64,000 nt of DNA, taken from NCBI GenBank assembly GCA_016801845.1, contig CM028922.1, positions 10,317,001 through 10,381,000 on the forward strand, read 5' to 3'. The translations under genes were made by a program, and so were the position numbers. The first letter of the stretch is position 1. Each line of letters opens with the position of its first letter. The notes beneath the pieces are model-generated. The model was not told where the DNA came from. It did not search any database and was given only the letters and a program-made list of their open reading frames with translations. The stretch comes from Polydactylus sextarius (lineage: Eukaryota > Chordata > Actinopteri > Polynemidae). This document shows, piece after piece, positions 61,517 to 64,000 of this stretch.

Positions 61517-64000
61517 ATGTATGATCGCACGTTTGTAAATTCTCACCGACGGGAACGTGATTCTAATTTTTCCAACTCATTTCTGAAAGCGTGCCTTCCC
61601 CTTTAGCTTCCCAGCAGCACACAAACAGGAAGGCAGGGCCCTTTGTCTTCCTGGTTTGTTGCGCTGAGGGACCTGTAATATAGAACATGGAAGTAAACAC
61701 ACACAGGAACTACAAAACTTGCACTATCTTATCCTGTACACAGGTACCAGATTGGATCTGGGATATGGTACAAACCTGCAGCGTGAGTGATGGTGAGCAA
61801 ATGTGAAACTGAACAACTCAGGTGTAACTAAGACGGAGCTAAGAAATACAAAATTAAAGCATCTAATTACAGGGGGAAAAAGATCCTCTACTATAAACCA
61901 CTAATCCTCGGATAACAAATTGACATTCCCATTAATCAGGGAGACTCAATACAAGTCACCCACACATTTCTCCTCCACTGATGGGGTTGAAAGGAAGGAA
62001 GCTGTTTGCATCATTCAGAGTATAAGTGCAGTTTGATGTACAGTGTGCAGCAACAGACAAAACATCCTGAAGCATTTATCAGTGTCAGCATAAGCTTCTA
62101 GTGAAGAGAGGGAAAAAATGTGAGAGATGTTGTTTACAGTCACTTTCATGTAAAAGCTCTTCTTCCTCCTGAAGACACCGCTCTGGATTTATTGCATCTT
62201 TGAAGCGTAATTCTGACAAAGATCCTAAATAAAATAAAAAAGTAGAGCTTTCTCTCCTGGTGCACCGCGAGCAGCCGCAGAAAACAACAGATTCTCTTGT
62301 GCTGAGCTGTAACCGCTCTCTTGTCTCCGCTGGAGCGTCGTTGGTTTCCCCTGTTTATTCAGCCAAATCTGTTCTGCCAGTAATCTGGATGTTGCTCTGC
62401 CTCCCTGCAGACTCTCTTGTATGTGAATTTTTCCCTGGAATCTTTCAGTATTTGATATGGCACAGTCTGTGAAAACTCCCCTGCTGCTGCTAATGTCATC
62501 CAGACATGCTATGCTATGTATTGGACATTCTGTACATTTCTGTGCTGAAGTGGTTTAAGGGGGCCTGTTTTCAGTGGCTTGATATGACAAAAAAAAAAAG
62601 ACAAAATCTTTTAAGTCCTGATTTGTTACCTGGTTTGTTTTGGGGCATTTGACGGCTGATGGGAGTGTGTTTCAGATCTGACAGCCGTGTTATTGTTCTG
62701 GGTAATGTCTAATACTGTTCTGATGTAGTTGACTTTCTTTGTTGAGGGAACCGGGGGGACGTCAGCTGAGCAGACAAGAGAGCATGCATCTAGACAGCCC
62801 CATCACAGAATTACATTCTCAGACTCATGACTTTTTTAACTGGAAGTGTTTGCTGTCTTCATATCAGACTGGGACTGAAGTGATTAAACTGTAAGTGGTT
62901 CGTTGGGGGAGGGTGGGGCCTGGAGTCCACCTAGAACATTTTAGACCTCAAGTCTGTAAACCAACACCATAAAACAATCCACTGTACTTAAATGTCTAAA
63001 AGAGCTTTTAGCTGAATTAAGACTTGAAGCCGATACTAACATAACAGTATTCCAGTCACATAAATGTGGATATGAGCCACCGCAGGAGTCTGAATAGGAA
63101 CCGTTAAGGATGATCACATAACTGCTGAGGGGCCCCACTCGCCACTTAAACGTACAATTGGCCCTAAATCCACGTCCCGTAGCAATCAATCCTTAAAGAT
63201 GAAAGATGTCTTTAAAATGTAGAAGTATCACTTAAAGGAGATGTAAGCTCAGAATGGATCTGTGCACCTATACAATCATATTATTAGGCCTGAGTTCCCT
63301 CACATTTATCTTGTTTTATGACTAAAATGCATCATAATTCATTACATTTTCTTCTACATAAACATAATAAGGATAAACATCTTATACAGATCTATTTTAA
63401 CACACAAAGATGAGATACTACGATAAGATGTCCAAATTTGCATTTGCAGAGATATAGCAGTGATATAAGCATTTTTTCTGCTGACGAGCACAAAAAAAAA
63501 AAACCTTCTCGCTCACATTACGTAACATTGCGAATGATAAAAGATCAATCAGACAGTTTCCCAGCCACTAAAACAGGACAAAGTCAAACTTCTCATCTAT
63601 CTTCCTCCAATGGTATCAACAGCTTGTGCGATAACTTGCTTGTGATAAAGTGCTGTAAAAGTTGCGCTGTAAATACTGTTTTTAGCACGCTGCTCTGAGA
63701 ATAGAGGCACTTTTCAGGTTACAATCATCATGTAACCTACAGCAACAATGTGCTCGGGCATTAATTTTTACGCTCTCGTGTTCTAAATGTGTACCAGTTC
63801 ACAAATGATGATTATGTGCACATGTAGCTTGAGGTAAAAATCAACAAATGCTTAATTATCACATAACTCTGAGGTGCCATCAGGGATAATAGACTTGTTT
63901 GTTTTTCCATGAGCTCTAAATGCTCTTATTTTAAGCCCCGTGACCTTTGGCAGACAGATGGAGTGCAGGAAAATACAGACCATCTCTCGTTGTATTAAAC

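Larger units (their letters stand above)
43251..64000 (-). other. upstream rxra intron or 5' region, no gene visible
   Basis: About 20.7 kb lies upstream of the first visible rxra coding exon. It is best read as the long first intron typical of RXRA, running off the window. It contains G-rich tracts (47443-47473 and about 57539-57583), purine-rich low complexity (46185-46340), microsatellites (49147-49170, 49290-49312, 57903-57935, 61228-61256, 61491-61516) and a GC-rich CCAAT-box patch (56041-56350). No open frame here has splice context, domain motifs or composition that I can support as coding. Confidence 0.6.

Overview
The window is vertebrate nuclear DNA, most likely from a teleost fish. 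Coding sequence is split into short exons with GT-AG introns, dinucleotide microsatellites and long A/T homopolymers are abundant, and fish-type DNA transposon remnants (Tc1/mariner, hAT MITE, TTAA-flanked elements) are scattered through non-coding sequence. Only two genes can be supported, and both are slow-evolving and recognisable exon by exon.

Positions 7-1343 (+) hold the last three coding exons of wdr5, the WD40 scaffold of MLL/SET1 H3K4 methyltransferase complexes. Its 5' part lies outside the window. The 3'UTR runs to a polyadenylation signal at 1805 or, more likely, 2567. Positions 2600-8159 are the convergent gap between two 3' ends. This gap is very rich in A/T homopolymers, carries an 80-bp (TA)n tract and a TTAA-flanked element, and probably includes a long rxra 3'UTR.

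Positions 8160-43250 (-) hold nine consecutive coding exons of a retinoid X receptor alpha gene (rxra; the teleost a/b paralogue is not resolved). I checked every junction for splice dinucleotides and phase. The exons join without a break into 444 codons plus stop from the first ATG of the most upstream visible exon. They encode the A/B domain, the two-zinc-finger DNA-binding domain, the hinge, and the ligand-binding domain with its AF-2 helix. The upstream exon or exons (usual RXRA N-terminus, 5'UTR, promoter) were not found. Positions 43251-64000 are therefore best read as a long first intron, with no second gene visible.

The two proteins are both nuclear: one binds histone methyltransferase complexes, the other is the common heterodimer partner of many nuclear receptors. 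They share a neighbourhood rather than a pathway. I saw no CRISPR, operon, tRNA, rRNA or novel multi-gene system. The points most worth a second look are an rxra ligand-binding exon squeezed between giant (TG)n and (TA)n arrays, a cluster of nuclear-receptor half-sites inside rxra intron sequence, four CCAAT boxes at about 41-bp spacing in a GC-rich patch, a perfect 16-bp hairpin, and two oppositely oriented remnants of the same Tc1 family.
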